A stretch of DNA of 64,000 bases, taken from DAIQNV01 sp036788215 (GTDB taxonomy: Bacteria > Planctomycetota > Phycisphaerae > Phycisphaerales > UBA1924). Positions 22,402 to 31,329 of the stretch are shown piece by piece. Below the pieces are notes generated by a model. That model was not told where the DNA came from. It searched no databases and was given only the letters and a program-made list of their open reading frames with translations. How positions within the stretch are numbered: the first letter of the stretch is position 1; the number at the start of each line of letters is the position of its first letter. The translations under genes and the position numbers were made by a program. The DNA is taken from contig DAIQNV010000007.1 of NCBI GenBank assembly GCA_036788215.1, positions 1-64,000 on the forward strand. Reading direction: 5' to 3'.

Positions 22402-22959
22402 TCAGCGCCCGGACTTCTCGAGGGCCTTGACCAGGGCCCGGACCTTCATCCGGGCCATCTGGGTCATGCGGTCGATGATGAGGACGCCATCGAGGTGATC
22501 GAGTTCGTGCTGCCAGCATCGGGCCAGGAGGCCCCCCGCCCGGGCGGTGTGGCGCTGGCCCTCGAGGTCGGTCCAGCTCATCTCGACCTCGGGGGGCCTT
22601 GGGAGTTCGCCCCGGATGCCCGGGAGGCTCAGGCAGCCTTCTTCGTAGAGGGTCGGGGCGCCGGTGGTGCGGTCGACCACGGGATTCAGGTAGACCACGG
22701 GGCCCCCGGTGGCGGTGCGGGGGTCGGCGGAGACGGAGAACCCCTCGTCCGCGTCCTCGGGGAGTTCCGCGACGAACATCCTCCAGGGGAGGCCGACCTG
22801 GGTGGCGGCGAGGCCGATGCCATCGGCGCCCCGCATCAGGTCGATCATGCGGTGGGCGACGGCGCGGACCTCGGGCGTGGGGTCGACCTCGTCGGCCCTT
22901 TCGCGGAGGATCGGCGCGGGGTAGATCTGGATGCGGAGGCTGCCGGGGTCGACGGTCAT
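22402..22959 (-). CDS. def: Peptide deformylase
   Basis: 185 residues from ATG at 22959. All three motifs are present: GIGLAATQVG, EGCLSLPG (metal Cys) and HELDHLDG (metal His pair and catalytic Glu). It removes the formyl group from nascent proteins. The usual partner fmt is on the other strand 4.7 kb away, so the common def-fmt operon is broken here. It converges with the phosphatase gene, separated by 6 bp. The frame runs through the assembly gap upstream, but the family start is clear. Confidence 0.95.
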   Translation of the reverse strand: MTVDPGSLRIQIYPAPILRERADEVDPTPEVRAVAHRMIDLMRGADGIGLAATQVGLPWRMFVAELPEDADEGFSVSADPRTATGGPVVYLNPVVDRTTGAPTLYEEGCLSLPGIRGELPRPPEVEMSWTDLEGQRHTARAGGLLARCWQHELDHLDGVLIIDRMTQMARMKVRALVKALEKSGR

Positions 22960-23063
22960 CGCGCGATGGTAGGGGCATCGGCCCGGGGAGTGGGCCCGGA
23001 CGGGGCGAGGGGGGATCGGTTGGGGGCGGGGCGGCGGGGGGCGGCACGGGTGGTGTACGATGA

Positions 23064-23163
23064 NNNNNNNNNNNNNNNNNNNNNNNNNNNNNNNNNNNNN
23101 NNNNNNNNNNNNNNNNNNNNNNNNNNNNNNNNNNNNNNNNNNNNNNNNNNNNNNNNNNNNNNN
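23064..23163. other. Assembly gap (100 N)
   Basis: Exactly 100 N, the conventional placeholder for a gap of unknown size. It lies between the divergent def gene and the TPR protein gene and probably hides their shared promoter region. Confidence 0.99.
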
Positions 23164-23194
23164 CAGCCCCACCAGCCCCAGGAGACCCCATCGC

Positions 23195-24703
23195 GTGGCA
23201 CTGTTTGGCAAGAAGAAGGACGAGGTCGACGACGCCCAGATCGGCGAAGGCCAGAACGGGGCCGGGCAGCCGACCGGTGGGGCGTTCAACCCGGAGAAGG
23301 CCAAGGTCTTCTTCGAGCGGGCCCAGGCTGTCCACGACACGACGAACTACGAGTACGCGATGCAGCTCTGGCTGAACGGGCTGGCGCAAGACCCGTCGAG
23401 CCAGGAGGGGTTCGAGGGGTTCATCCGCTCCGCGGCGAACTACATCAATGAGGAGAAGAAGCCCAACGCGAAGGAGATCGCCAAGGGTCTCCAAGGGTCG
23501 GGGCGGGTGTTGAAGTACCAGCACGCGCTCCTGGCCTGGGGCGTCAGGCAGGCGGACATGCCGACGGCGCTCAAGGCGGCGGAGGCGGCCTCGAGCCTGG
23601 GCCTGCGCAAGCAGACGGAGACGCTGGGGCGGGTCGCCTTCAACCTGGCCAACGCGGACAAGCGCCGGAAGAAGGACACCTATGTGAAGCTCATGGATGT
23701 CTTCGCCGGGGCGGGCGTGTACGAGCTGGCGCAGGAGGCGGGCCAGGTCGCCAAGCAGATCGATCCCTCCGACGGACCCCTCGACGCGCGCCTGAAGGAG
23801 ATGATGGCCCAGGCGGCGATCTCCAAGGGTGGCTTCGACGAGACTGCGGGGCAGGAGGGGGGCTTCCGGCGCAACATCCGCGACGCGAACCGCCAGGGCC
23901 TGCTCGAGGGCGCCGACTCGATCAGCAAGACCGCGGACGTGAAGGACCGGCTGCTCGCGGATGCGGAGGCCATGTACAACGCGAACCCCGCGGACCTGAC
24001 GCGCCTCGACAAGTACGGCAAGGCGCTGCTCGACCGGGGCAAGACCGCCGACCAGATGAAGGCGATCACGCTCTTCAGCAAGGCGTACAAGGACACGGGC
24101 CAGTTCCGCTACCGCCAGCAGGCGGGCGAGGTGATGATCCGGCGGATGCGGATGGGCGTGCGCCAGCTCGAGGCGAAGCTCGACGCGGCGCCCGACAACG
24201 CCGACCTCCGGGGCAAGCTGGAGCAGGCGAAGAAGCAGCTTCTTGAGAAGGAAGTCGAGGAGCTGAAGCTGCAGGTCGAGAACTACCCGACGGACCTCGG
24301 GCTCAAGTTCGAGCTGGGCAAGCGGTGCTTCGCCAAGGGCGAGTACGATGGTGCGATCGAGCTGTTCCAGATCGCCCAGGACGACGCCAAGCACCGGCGA
24401 GGGGTGCTCAACTACATGGGCCAGGCCTTCCTGAAGCTGGGGGGCTGGGAGGACGCGGCGATCGAGACCTTCCGCCGGGCCCTGAGCGAGATGCCGGACC
24501 AGAACACCGACCTGGGCATGGAGCTCCGCTACTTCCTGATGTGCGCCCTGGAGGACAAGGCGCGGACCGCCAAAGACCTCGAGGCGGCCCAGGACGCGGA
24601 CAAGCTCGCGGCGGGCATCGCGATCCAGAAGTTCAACTACCGCGACATCCGCGACCGGCGCGAGGCGATCAAGGCCCTGATCGAAGAGCTCAAGGCGGCG
24701 TGA
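23195..24703 (+). CDS. TPR-repeat protein
   Basis: 502 residues from a GTG at 23195 with GGAG about 10 nt upstream. The product starts MALFGKKKDEVDD, is highly charged, and consists almost wholly of helices with tetratricopeptide spacing (AKVFFERAQAVHDTTNYEYA, LKFELGKRCFAKGEYDGAIE, GQAFLKLGGWEDAAIETFRR). There is no signal peptide or membrane helix, so it is a cytoplasmic scaffold of unknown partner. kdsB begins 19 bp downstream and probably shares the transcript. I cannot assign a specific role. Confidence 0.8.
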   Translation: MALFGKKKDEVDDAQIGEGQNGAGQPTGGAFNPEKAKVFFERAQAVHDTTNYEYAMQLWLNGLAQDPSSQEGFEGFIRSAANYINEEKKPNAKEIAKGLQGSGRVLKYQHALLAWGVRQADMPTALKAAEAASSLGLRKQTETLGRVAFNLANADKRRKKDTYVKLMDVFAGAGVYELAQEAGQVAKQIDPSDGPLDARLKEMMAQAAISKGGFDETAGQEGGFRRNIRDANRQGLLEGADSISKTADVKDRLLADAEAMYNANPADLTRLDKYGKALLDRGKTADQMKAITLFSKAYKDTGQFRYRQQAGEVMIRRMRMGVRQLEAKLDAAPDNADLRGKLEQAKKQLLEKEVEELKLQVENYPTDLGLKFELGKRCFAKGEYDGAIELFQIAQDDAKHRRGVLNYMGQAFLKLGGWEDAAIETFRRALSEMPDQNTDLGMELRYFLMCALEDKARTAKDLEAAQDADKLAAGIAIQKFNYRDIRDRREAIKALIEELKAA

Positions 24704-24722
24704 GTCTCCACGAGGCAAGGCG

Positions 24723-25511
24723 ATGAAGCCCGTCGCGATCATCCCGGCCCGGCTCGGCTCGACCCGCTTCCCGAGAAAGGCTCTCGCGGACGACACGGGG
24801 AAGCCCCTGGTGGTGCACGTCTGCGAGCGGGCGGCTCTGGCGAGCTCCATCGGGCGGGTGGTGGTGGCGACGGACGCGGAGGAGATCGCGGACGCGGTGC
24901 GGGCGCACGGGTTCGAAGCGGTCCTCACCGGGGAGCACGAGAACGGGACGAGCCGTGTGGCGGAGGCGGCCCGGACGCTGGGCCTGGCCCCCCAGACGGT
25001 GATCGTCAACGTGCAGGGCGATGAGCCCGAGATCGATCCCGGGATCATCGAGGCCGCGGCTTCCACGCTTGGGGCGCGATTCGCGGATGGGGCCCGCCCG
25101 CGGTGCGGCACGGTCGCTGCGCCCTTCGCGGAGGGGGAGGATCCCGCCAATCCCAACATCGTGAAAGCGATTGCAGGGGTGGCGGCGCCCGGGTCCGGCA
25201 TCGCCCCGGCGCTGTATTTCACGAGGGCTCCGGCGCCCTATCCCCGCGACGGGGCGGAGCCGGCGTATCTCAAGCACATCGGGATTTACGCGTACACCTT
25301 GTCGGACCTCGTGGGGTACCTCGCTCTCCCGCCTTCGCCACTTGAACGCACCGAGAAGCTCGAGCAGCTCCGCTGGCTGGAGCACGGGCTCCCGATGGCG
25401 GTCGCGATTCGGCCCGCGGCCCACCACGGGATCGATACTCCCGAGCAGTACGCGGCGTTTGTGGCCCGCTGGCGGTCGGGGTCCGGGCGCTTGCGCTCGG
25501 GATCGGCCTAA
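24723..25511 (+). CDS. kdsB: 3-deoxy-manno-octulosonate cytidylyltransferase
   Basis: 262 residues from ATG at 24723. The N-terminus (VAIIPARLGSTRFPRKAL), VNVQGDEPEIDP and YLKHIGIYAYTLSDL segments are those of KdsB, which activates KDO as CMP-KDO for lipopolysaccharide core synthesis. This supports a Gram-negative-type outer membrane. It sits in a tight plus-strand run; the CTP it consumes is made by the enzyme encoded next (pyrG, 61 bp downstream). Confidence 0.95.
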   Translation: MKPVAIIPARLGSTRFPRKALADDTGKPLVVHVCERAALASSIGRVVVATDAEEIADAVRAHGFEAVLTGEHENGTSRVAEAARTLGLAPQTVIVNVQGDEPEIDPGIIEAAASTLGARFADGARPRCGTVAAPFAEGEDPANPNIVKAIAGVAAPGSGIAPALYFTRAPAPYPRDGAEPAYLKHIGIYAYTLSDLVGYLALPPSPLERTEKLEQLRWLEHGLPMAVAIRPAAHHGIDTPEQYAAFVARWRSGSGRLRSGSA

Positions 25512-25572
25512 ATCGAATCTTTACCCTTGTCGGGGTGGTGCACAAGGCACCCAACATGTGGTACGATCGGAC

Positions 25573-27639
25573 ATGCCCCTTGCCCCGGACATGCCCCTTC
25601 GCGAGGCGCCCGACCAGCGCCCGCGCCACCCCCGCACGGCTCCGCCCAGCCAGGGCTCCGTCGTGCCCCCGGTCGCCGACTTTCGTACAACCCGTTCCCC
25701 TGCCGAGACCTACGCCGCGAACCGACCGCGTTCGGGCTCGGGGTCCGGGTCGTCTTCGGCGCCGGCGTCGCCCTCGTCCGGGGGTTCGCTGCTCGCGGAG
25801 GCTGGCCAGAGGTCGGACCTGACGGAGTTCTACAGCCCCGTTCCCGACGGGTACCGGCACGGGTTCCATAAGTATGTCTTCGTCGTGGGCACGGTGATGA
25901 GTGGGCTGGGCAAGGGGATCTTCGCGTCGAGCGTCGCGAAGATGATGAAAGACAAGGGCCTGGTGGTCGCCCCCATCAAGATGGAGGGCTACCTCAACAT
26001 CGACGCGGGCACGCTGAACCCCTATCGCCATGGCGAGGTCTTCGTCCTGCAGGACGGCACCGAGTGCGACATGGACCTCGGGACCTACGAGCGGATGCTC
26101 GACCAGGACCTGGCGCGGTGGAACTTCGTGACCGCGGGGCAGGTCTATTCCGAGATCCTCGACCGCGAGCGCCAGGGTGTGTACCTCGGGCGTGACGTGC
26201 AGATGATCCCGCATGTCACCGGTGAGGTGAAGCGGAAGCTGCGGGAGCTGGCGCTGCGCGGTGACGGGACCCGCCCGGCGGATGTCGTGATCGTCGAGGT
26301 CGGCGGGACCGTGGGGGACTACGAGAACAACTTCTACATCGAAGCGTTGCGCGAGCTCGCCTTCGAGGAGGGCGAGGGCGCGAGCGCGTTCGTCGCGCTG
26401 ACCTACGTCATCGAGCCCAACGCCCTGGGCGAGCAGAAGTCCAAGGCGGCGCAGCTCGGCATGAAGCGGCTCATGGAAGCGGGCGTGCAGCCCCACATGA
26501 TCGCGTGCCGCGCGACTCGGGTGGTGCAGACGAAGGTGATGGAAAAGATCGCGATGTTCAGCAACGTGCCCCTGCGGCGCGTCTTCAGCATGCACGACCG
26601 GGAGTCGATCTACTCGATCCCCGAGGAGATGCGGGCGGAGGGGCTGGACCGCGAGATCCTGAGCATCCTGGGCCTGCACGACCGCGTGGACGTGCGCCAC
26701 GAGGACCGGGCCCGCGCGCGGTGGTCGCGTTTCGTGTCGCGCCTCGACAACCAGCGTCGCCACAAGGTGACCATCGGCATCACCGGCAAGTACGCCGAGC
26801 TCCGCGACGCGTACGCCTCGATCGGGAAGTCGCTCGAGCACTGCGGGGCCCACCTCGATTGCGATATCGAAGATCGCTGGATCGAGACGACCGACGTCAG
26901 CGACCGGACGGTCGGCAAGCTCTTCGAGGGGCTCGACGGGGTCATCGTTCCGGGGGGCTTCGGCTCGCGCGGGGTCGAGGGCAAGATCGCGGGCGTGAAG
27001 CTGTGCCGCGAGTCGGGCCTCCCCTACCTCGGGATCTGCCTGGGCTTCCAGGTCGCGGTGATCGAGTTTGCGCGGAACGTCCTGGGCATCACGGACGCGA
27101 GCTCGACCGAGTTCGACCCGATGTGCGACTCCGCGGTCATTTCGGAGTTGCCCGATCAGAAGCGGATCGAGGGGCTCGGGGGCACCATGCGTCTGGGCTC
27201 GCAGGACGTGATGATCACGCCCAACACGCTCGCGAGCTTCCTGACCGGGGACGTCCCGTCGGTTCGGGAGCGGTTCCGCCATCGCTACGAGGTGGACCCG
27301 AGCTGGATCGAGAGGCTCGAGGCGGGCGGGCTCATGTTCTCGGGTCGCCACCCCGAGCAGCCGATCATGCAGGTCGTTGAGTTGCCCGCGCAGCGACCCG
27401 CCGGGGAAGAGGACGGCGCACGCGGTCCGCGCCCGACCCACCCGTACTTCATCGCGGCCCAGTACCACCCGGAGCTGACGAGCCGTCCCTTGAACCCCCA
27501 GCCCCTGTTCATGGGCCTGGTCGCGGCGGCGATCCGGCACCGCCTGGGCGACGACCAGGACGCCATCGCCCGCCTGGAGCGGGACCCCGACGTCGCCCGC
27601 TGGCTGCACCCGAGCCGTCGCGAAGCGACGACCGCCTGA
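25573..27639 (+). CDS. pyrG: CTP synthase, divergent and N-terminally extended
   Basis: 688 residues from ATG at 25573, against about 540 in the family. The first 100 residues are Pro/Ser/Arg-rich with no counterpart. The synthetase domain follows (GLGKGIFASSVAKMM, DLGTYERML, VEVGGTVGDYENNF), then a class I glutaminase domain with nucleophile Cys in GICLGFQ and the YHPE His-Glu. It makes CTP from UTP, glutamine and ATP. The normally near-invariant GGVVSxLGKG is VGTVMSGLGKG here, and KxDPYLNxDPGT has become KMEGYLNIDAGT. A second extension of about 25 residues precedes the YHPE segment. No in-frame start lies near the usual N-terminus, so the extension is probably translated. Enzymatic identity is likely but should be tested. 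Confidence 0.85.
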   Translation: MPLAPDMPLREAPDQRPRHPRTAPPSQGSVVPPVADFRTTRSPAETYAANRPRSGSGSGSSSAPASPSSGGSLLAEAGQRSDLTEFYSPVPDGYRHGFHKYVFVVGTVMSGLGKGIFASSVAKMMKDKGLVVAPIKMEGYLNIDAGTLNPYRHGEVFVLQDGTECDMDLGTYERMLDQDLARWNFVTAGQVYSEILDRERQGVYLGRDVQMIPHVTGEVKRKLRELALRGDGTRPADVVIVEVGGTVGDYENNFYIEALRELAFEEGEGASAFVALTYVIEPNALGEQKSKAAQLGMKRLMEAGVQPHMIACRATRVVQTKVMEKIAMFSNVPLRRVFSMHDRESIYSIPEEMRAEGLDREILSILGLHDRVDVRHEDRARARWSRFVSRLDNQRRHKVTIGITGKYAELRDAYASIGKSLEHCGAHLDCDIEDRWIETTDVSDRTVGKLFEGLDGVIVPGGFGSRGVEGKIAGVKLCRESGLPYLGICLGFQVAVIEFARNVLGITDASSTEFDPMCDSAVISELPDQKRIEGLGGTMRLGSQDVMITPNTLASFLTGDVPSVRERFRHRYEVDPSWIERLEAGGLMFSGRHPEQPIMQVVELPAQRPAGEEDGARGPRPTHPYFIAAQYHPELTSRPLNPQPLFMGLVAAAIRHRLGDDQDAIARLERDPDVARWLHPSRREATTA

Positions 27640-27652
27640 CGCGTTCATCACC

Positions 27653-28594
27653 GTGCGACTCGTCTTCCTCGGATCCGGCGCTTTCGGCCTTCCCACGCTT
27701 CGGGCGCTCGCCCGGGCGCACGAGATCGCTGTAGTCGTATCGCAGCCCGACCGCCCTGCGGGGCGGGGGTCGAAACTGACGCCAACGCCCATCGCGGGAT
27801 TCGCCGAGAGCGACCTGCCGGGCGTGCCCCTGCTGAAGCCTGAGAACATCAACGACGAGGCGGTGCGAGAGACGGTCCGGGCGTTCGACGCGGACGCGTG
27901 GGCGGTCATCGCGTTCGGGCAGTATCTCGGGTCGAAGCTGATCGCGGACCGCTTCGCGATCAACCTGCACGCGAGCCTGCTGCCGCGCTGGCGCGGCGCT
28001 GCGCCGATCAACGCGGCGGTGCTCGCGGGAGACACCGTGACGGGGAACTCGGTCATCACGATCGCGAAACGGATGGACGCGGGCCTCGTGCTGGGGCAGT
28101 CGCGACGGGAGATCGAGCCGACGCAGACAGCGGGCGAGCTGCACGATCTGCTGGCGGAGGACGGGCCGGCGCTCGTCGATGGGGTCCTGCGGGCGCACGC
28201 GACGGGGACGCTGTCGCCCGTCGAGCAGGACGAGTCGCTGGTGACGATCGCGGGCAAGATGACGAAGGCGGACGGGTGGATCGATTTCGCGGAGTCTGCG
28301 GACGCGTGCCGCTGGCGGATCCATGGGTTGACGCCTTGGCCCGGCGTGACCGCGATCTACGCGGGCCAGCCTCTCAAGCTGCTGCGGGCCGGGCCATCGG
28401 AAGATCGCACGGATGCGCCGCCCGGCGTGATCGTCAACGCGGGGGCGGGGCTCGTCGCGTGCGGGGGCGGGACGACGCTGAGGCTGCTCGAGGTGCAGCC
28501 CCCGGGGAAGCGGGGCATGGAGTGGGCCGCCTTCGCCAACGGGCGACGGCTCGGCGAGGGCGATCGCCTGGAATCCACGCGTCCCCGGGCGTGA
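27653..28594 (+). CDS. fmt: Methionyl-tRNA formyltransferase
   Basis: 313 residues from GTG at 27653, 13 bp after pyrG. The start LVFLGSGAFGLPTLRAL, the catalytic-site NLHASLLPRWRGAAPI (Asn/His and the SLLP motif) and the C-terminal domain (CRWRIHGLTPWPGV) are standard. It formylates Met-tRNA for translation initiation, using 10-formyl-THF. It is separated from def, which lies on the opposite strand at 22.4 kb. The Shine-Dalgarno is poor, so translation may be coupled to pyrG. Confidence 0.95.
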   Translation: MRLVFLGSGAFGLPTLRALARAHEIAVVVSQPDRPAGRGSKLTPTPIAGFAESDLPGVPLLKPENINDEAVRETVRAFDADAWAVIAFGQYLGSKLIADRFAINLHASLLPRWRGAAPINAAVLAGDTVTGNSVITIAKRMDAGLVLGQSRREIEPTQTAGELHDLLAEDGPALVDGVLRAHATGTLSPVEQDESLVTIAGKMTKADGWIDFAESADACRWRIHGLTPWPGVTAIYAGQPLKLLRAGPSEDRTDAPPGVIVNAGAGLVACGGGTTLRLLEVQPPGKRGMEWAAFANGRRLGEGDRLESTRPRA

Positions 28595-28616
28595 GGCGCG
28601 GGCGTAGGCTCTCGCC

Positions 28617-30137
28617 ATGAGCACCGATCCCTCGAGCGCGTACGCATCGGCCACAGCGATCTACCACCTGCCCACCGCCGGCGACCTCGCGGTCTCGAGC
28701 CCGATCGATGGATCGAGGCTCGCGTCGGTGCCCTCGACCTCGCCCGCCGACTTGGACGGGGCGATCGCCCGGGCCCATCGGTCGTTCCTTCACTGGCGGA
28801 CGATCCCCGCGCCGGTGCGGGGCGAGTTCGTCCGGCTGCTCGGTCGCACGCTGCGCCAGCACAAGCAGACGCTCGCGGAGCTGGTGACGCTGGAGTGCGG
28901 CAAGCCCATCGCGGAGGCGGAGGGCGAGGTGCAGGAGATGATCGACATCGCCGACTTCGCGGTGGGCCTTTCGCGCCAGCTCTACGGGCTGACGATGCCC
29001 AGCGAGCGCCCCGGGCACCACCTGCGGGAGATGTGGCAGCCTCTCGGGCCGATCGGCGTCATCAGCGCGTTCAACTTCCCGGTCGCGGTGTGGGCGTGGA
29101 ACGCGTGCATCGCGTTCGTGTGCGGGGACACCGTGGTCTGGAAGCCCAGCGAGAAGACGCCCCTGACGGCGATCGCGTGCCAGCACATCACCGACCAGGC
29201 GATGAACGCCTTCAACCGCGCGACGAACGCGGGGGCGGAGCACGTGAACCAGGTCGTGATCGGCGAGCGGTCGCTGGGCGAGAGGCTCGTCGATGACCCA
29301 CGCTTGGCCCTCATCAGCGCGACCGGCTCGGTCGCGATGGGGCGGGCCGTGGCGCAGCGCGTCGCGGCGCGGCTCGGTCGCTCGCTCCTCGAACTGGGCG
29401 GGAACAACGCGATGATCGTTCGCCCGAGCGCGGACCTCGACCTCGCGGTCCGGGCGGCGGCCTTCAGCGCCGCCGGCACCGCGGGCCAGCGGTGCACGAC
29501 GCTGCGCCGGCTGATCGTGCACCCGGAGATCAAGGACCAGCTGCTGGGCCGGCTGACGAAGGCGTACGCCTCTCTGAAGGTCGGCAACCCGCTCGACCGC
29601 GCGAGCCACCTGGGCCCCTTGATCGACCGGCGCAGCTTCGAGGCGATGACCCGTCGCATCGAGGAAGCGAAGGGCGAGGGGGGCACGCTGCTTGTTGGCG
29701 GGGAGCGCCTGCACGCGGGAGCGTACCCGGACGGGTTCTACGCCTCACCCGCGATCATCGACATGCCCGAGCAGACCGCGTGCGTCCGCGATGAGTGCTT
29801 CGCGCCGATCCTCTACGTGCTCACCGAGGGCGACCTCGACCGCGCCATCGACCTGCAGAACAGCGTGCCGCAGGGGTTGAGCTCGTGCATCCTGACGACG
29901 GACCTGCGGGAGTCCGAGCGCTTCCTGTCCGCCTCCGGGTCCGACTGCGGCATCGCCAATGTCAACATCGGCCCGAGCGGCGCCGAGATCGGCGGGGCCT
30001 TCGGGGGCGAGAAGGACACCGGGGGCGGGCGTGAGTCCGGCTCGGACGCGTGGAAGGCGTACATGCGCCGGCAGACACAGACGATCAACTACTCCGCGGA
30101 ACTGCCCCTCGCCCAGGGCATCAAGTTCGACCTTTGA
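28617..30137 (+). CDS. amaB: ALDH7-family aldehyde dehydrogenase (aminoadipate semialdehyde type)
   Basis: 506 residues from ATG at 28617. The catalytic Cys lies in AGTAGQRCTTLRR and the general base Glu in LELGGNNA. The C-terminal stretch (SDCGIANVNIGPSGAEIGGA, GGEKDTGGGRESGSDAWK) is diagnostic of the ALDH7A1/AmaB branch, which oxidises alpha-aminoadipic semialdehyde (in equilibrium with piperideine-6-carboxylate) to alpha-aminoadipate in lysine catabolism. A FAD amine oxidase follows 10 bp downstream, as in the ama pair of pseudomonads. The family call is firm and the exact substrate is inferred. Confidence 0.88.
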   Translation: MSTDPSSAYASATAIYHLPTAGDLAVSSPIDGSRLASVPSTSPADLDGAIARAHRSFLHWRTIPAPVRGEFVRLLGRTLRQHKQTLAELVTLECGKPIAEAEGEVQEMIDIADFAVGLSRQLYGLTMPSERPGHHLREMWQPLGPIGVISAFNFPVAVWAWNACIAFVCGDTVVWKPSEKTPLTAIACQHITDQAMNAFNRATNAGAEHVNQVVIGERSLGERLVDDPRLALISATGSVAMGRAVAQRVAARLGRSLLELGGNNAMIVRPSADLDLAVRAAAFSAAGTAGQRCTTLRRLIVHPEIKDQLLGRLTKAYASLKVGNPLDRASHLGPLIDRRSFEAMTRRIEEAKGEGGTLLVGGERLHAGAYPDGFYASPAIIDMPEQTACVRDECFAPILYVLTEGDLDRAIDLQNSVPQGLSSCILTTDLRESERFLSASGSDCGIANVNIGPSGAEIGGAFGGEKDTGGGRESGSDAWKAYMRRQTQTINYSAELPLAQGIKFDL

Positions 30138-30147
30138 GGCTCAGCGC

Positions 30148-31317
30148 ATGGCATCGTCCTACTGGCACCGCGCCGACCACCCCGACACCCTCACCGTCGA
30201 CCTCGCCATCATCGGGGCCGGCATCGCCGGTATCTCCGCGGCGATGGAGGCCGAGGCCCGGGGCATGCACGCGGTCATCATCGAACGCCACACGCCGGCG
30301 TGGGGGGCCTCGGGGCGGAACGCGGGCTATCTCATGCGCGGGATGGCGGAGTCCTACGCCCTCGCCAGCGACACCCTGGGAAGGGAACGCGCCCGCGCGG
30401 TCTGGAAGTGGTCGGAGGACAATCTCAGCGCCCTGCGCGCCGCCGGCGCGGGGTCGCTGCCTCGCTTCGAGGAGCGGCCCAGCTGCCTGGTGGCGCTGGA
30501 CGCGGAAGAGGCCGACCTGCTCCGACGCTCGGCCGACCTGATGCGCGAAGACGGGTTCGCGATCGAGCTGCTGGACGAAGCCGGGCCCGGCGACGCGTTC
30601 TGGCGCTCCGCCCGCCCCGTCCTCGGACTGCTCAACCCCGGGGACGCGACCTGCCACCCCGTCGAACTCGTGCGTTTCCTGCGGTCGCGGCTCGCCTCCA
30701 CGACGATCCTGACCGAGACCGATGCGCACGACCTCGCCCCTGCGGGAGAGGGCGTCGTGATCGGCACCACGACGACCCTCGTCCGCGCTCGCCATGCCCT
30801 GGTCTGTACGAACGCCTGGACCGCGTCTCTCCTCCCGGCCCTGCGCGACACGATCGTGCCGAAGCGCGGGCAGATGCTCGCTGCGACACCGGCCGAGCCC
30901 ACCCCGCTGGCGTTCGCCTACTACCTGAACCATGGCAACGAGTACATCCGCACCGCCCCCAATGGCGACCTGCTCATGGGTGGCTGCCGACGTTTCGAGC
31001 CCGAGAGCGAGGCGGGCGACCACCCGGGCACGCACCCACTCGTGCAGGCCCAGCTCGAGCGGACGCTCGCCGAACTCGTGACGCCCCGCTTCACCGTCTC
31101 CGCCCGCTGGTCGGGCACGATGGCCTTCGCGCCGGGCGGCCTGCCCCTCGTCGGGCCCGTGCCCGATGCGCGATTCGATGCGAGCACGCTGCACCTCTGC
31201 GCCGGCTTCACGGGCCATGGCATGTCGCTCGCCCATCTCGCCGCCCGGCACGCGGTGGCGATCGTCGCGGGCGATGCGCCCCGTCATCCGTTCAACGATC
31301 CCGCTCAGTTCGTCTGA
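30148..31317 (+). CDS. FAD-dependent amine oxidase, probable pipecolate oxidase
   Basis: 389 residues from ATG at 30148. The FAD dinucleotide fold is at residues about 18-45 (IIGAGIAGISAAMEAEARG, then IIERHTPAWGASGRNAGY), and the C-terminal FAD segment is GFTGHGMSLAHLAARHA. This is the DadA/OrdL/sarcosine-oxidase (DAO) superfamily. Its position directly after the ALDH7 gene suggests it makes that enzyme's substrate by oxidising L-pipecolate, as AmaA does. Gly oxidase or other amino-acid substrates remain possible. The base composition of the plus strand changes sharply at the start of this gene, from G-rich to C-rich. Confidence 0.8.
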   Translation: MASSYWHRADHPDTLTVDLAIIGAGIAGISAAMEAEARGMHAVIIERHTPAWGASGRNAGYLMRGMAESYALASDTLGRERARAVWKWSEDNLSALRAAGAGSLPRFEERPSCLVALDAEEADLLRRSADLMREDGFAIELLDEAGPGDAFWRSARPVLGLLNPGDATCHPVELVRFLRSRLASTTILTETDAHDLAPAGEGVVIGTTTTLVRARHALVCTNAWTASLLPALRDTIVPKRGQMLAATPAEPTPLAFAYYLNHGNEYIRTAPNGDLLMGGCRRFEPESEAGDHPGTHPLVQAQLERTLAELVTPRFTVSARWSGTMAFAPGGLPLVGPVPDARFDASTLHLCAGFTGHGMSLAHLAARHAVAIVAGDAPRHPFNDPAQFV

Positions 31318-31329
31318 CGTCCATCTGAT

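Noticed and set aside
22402..23340. Longer def frame running through the N gap
   Set aside because: The N run translates as unknown residues and joins unrelated frames; the deformylase start at 22959 fits the family length.
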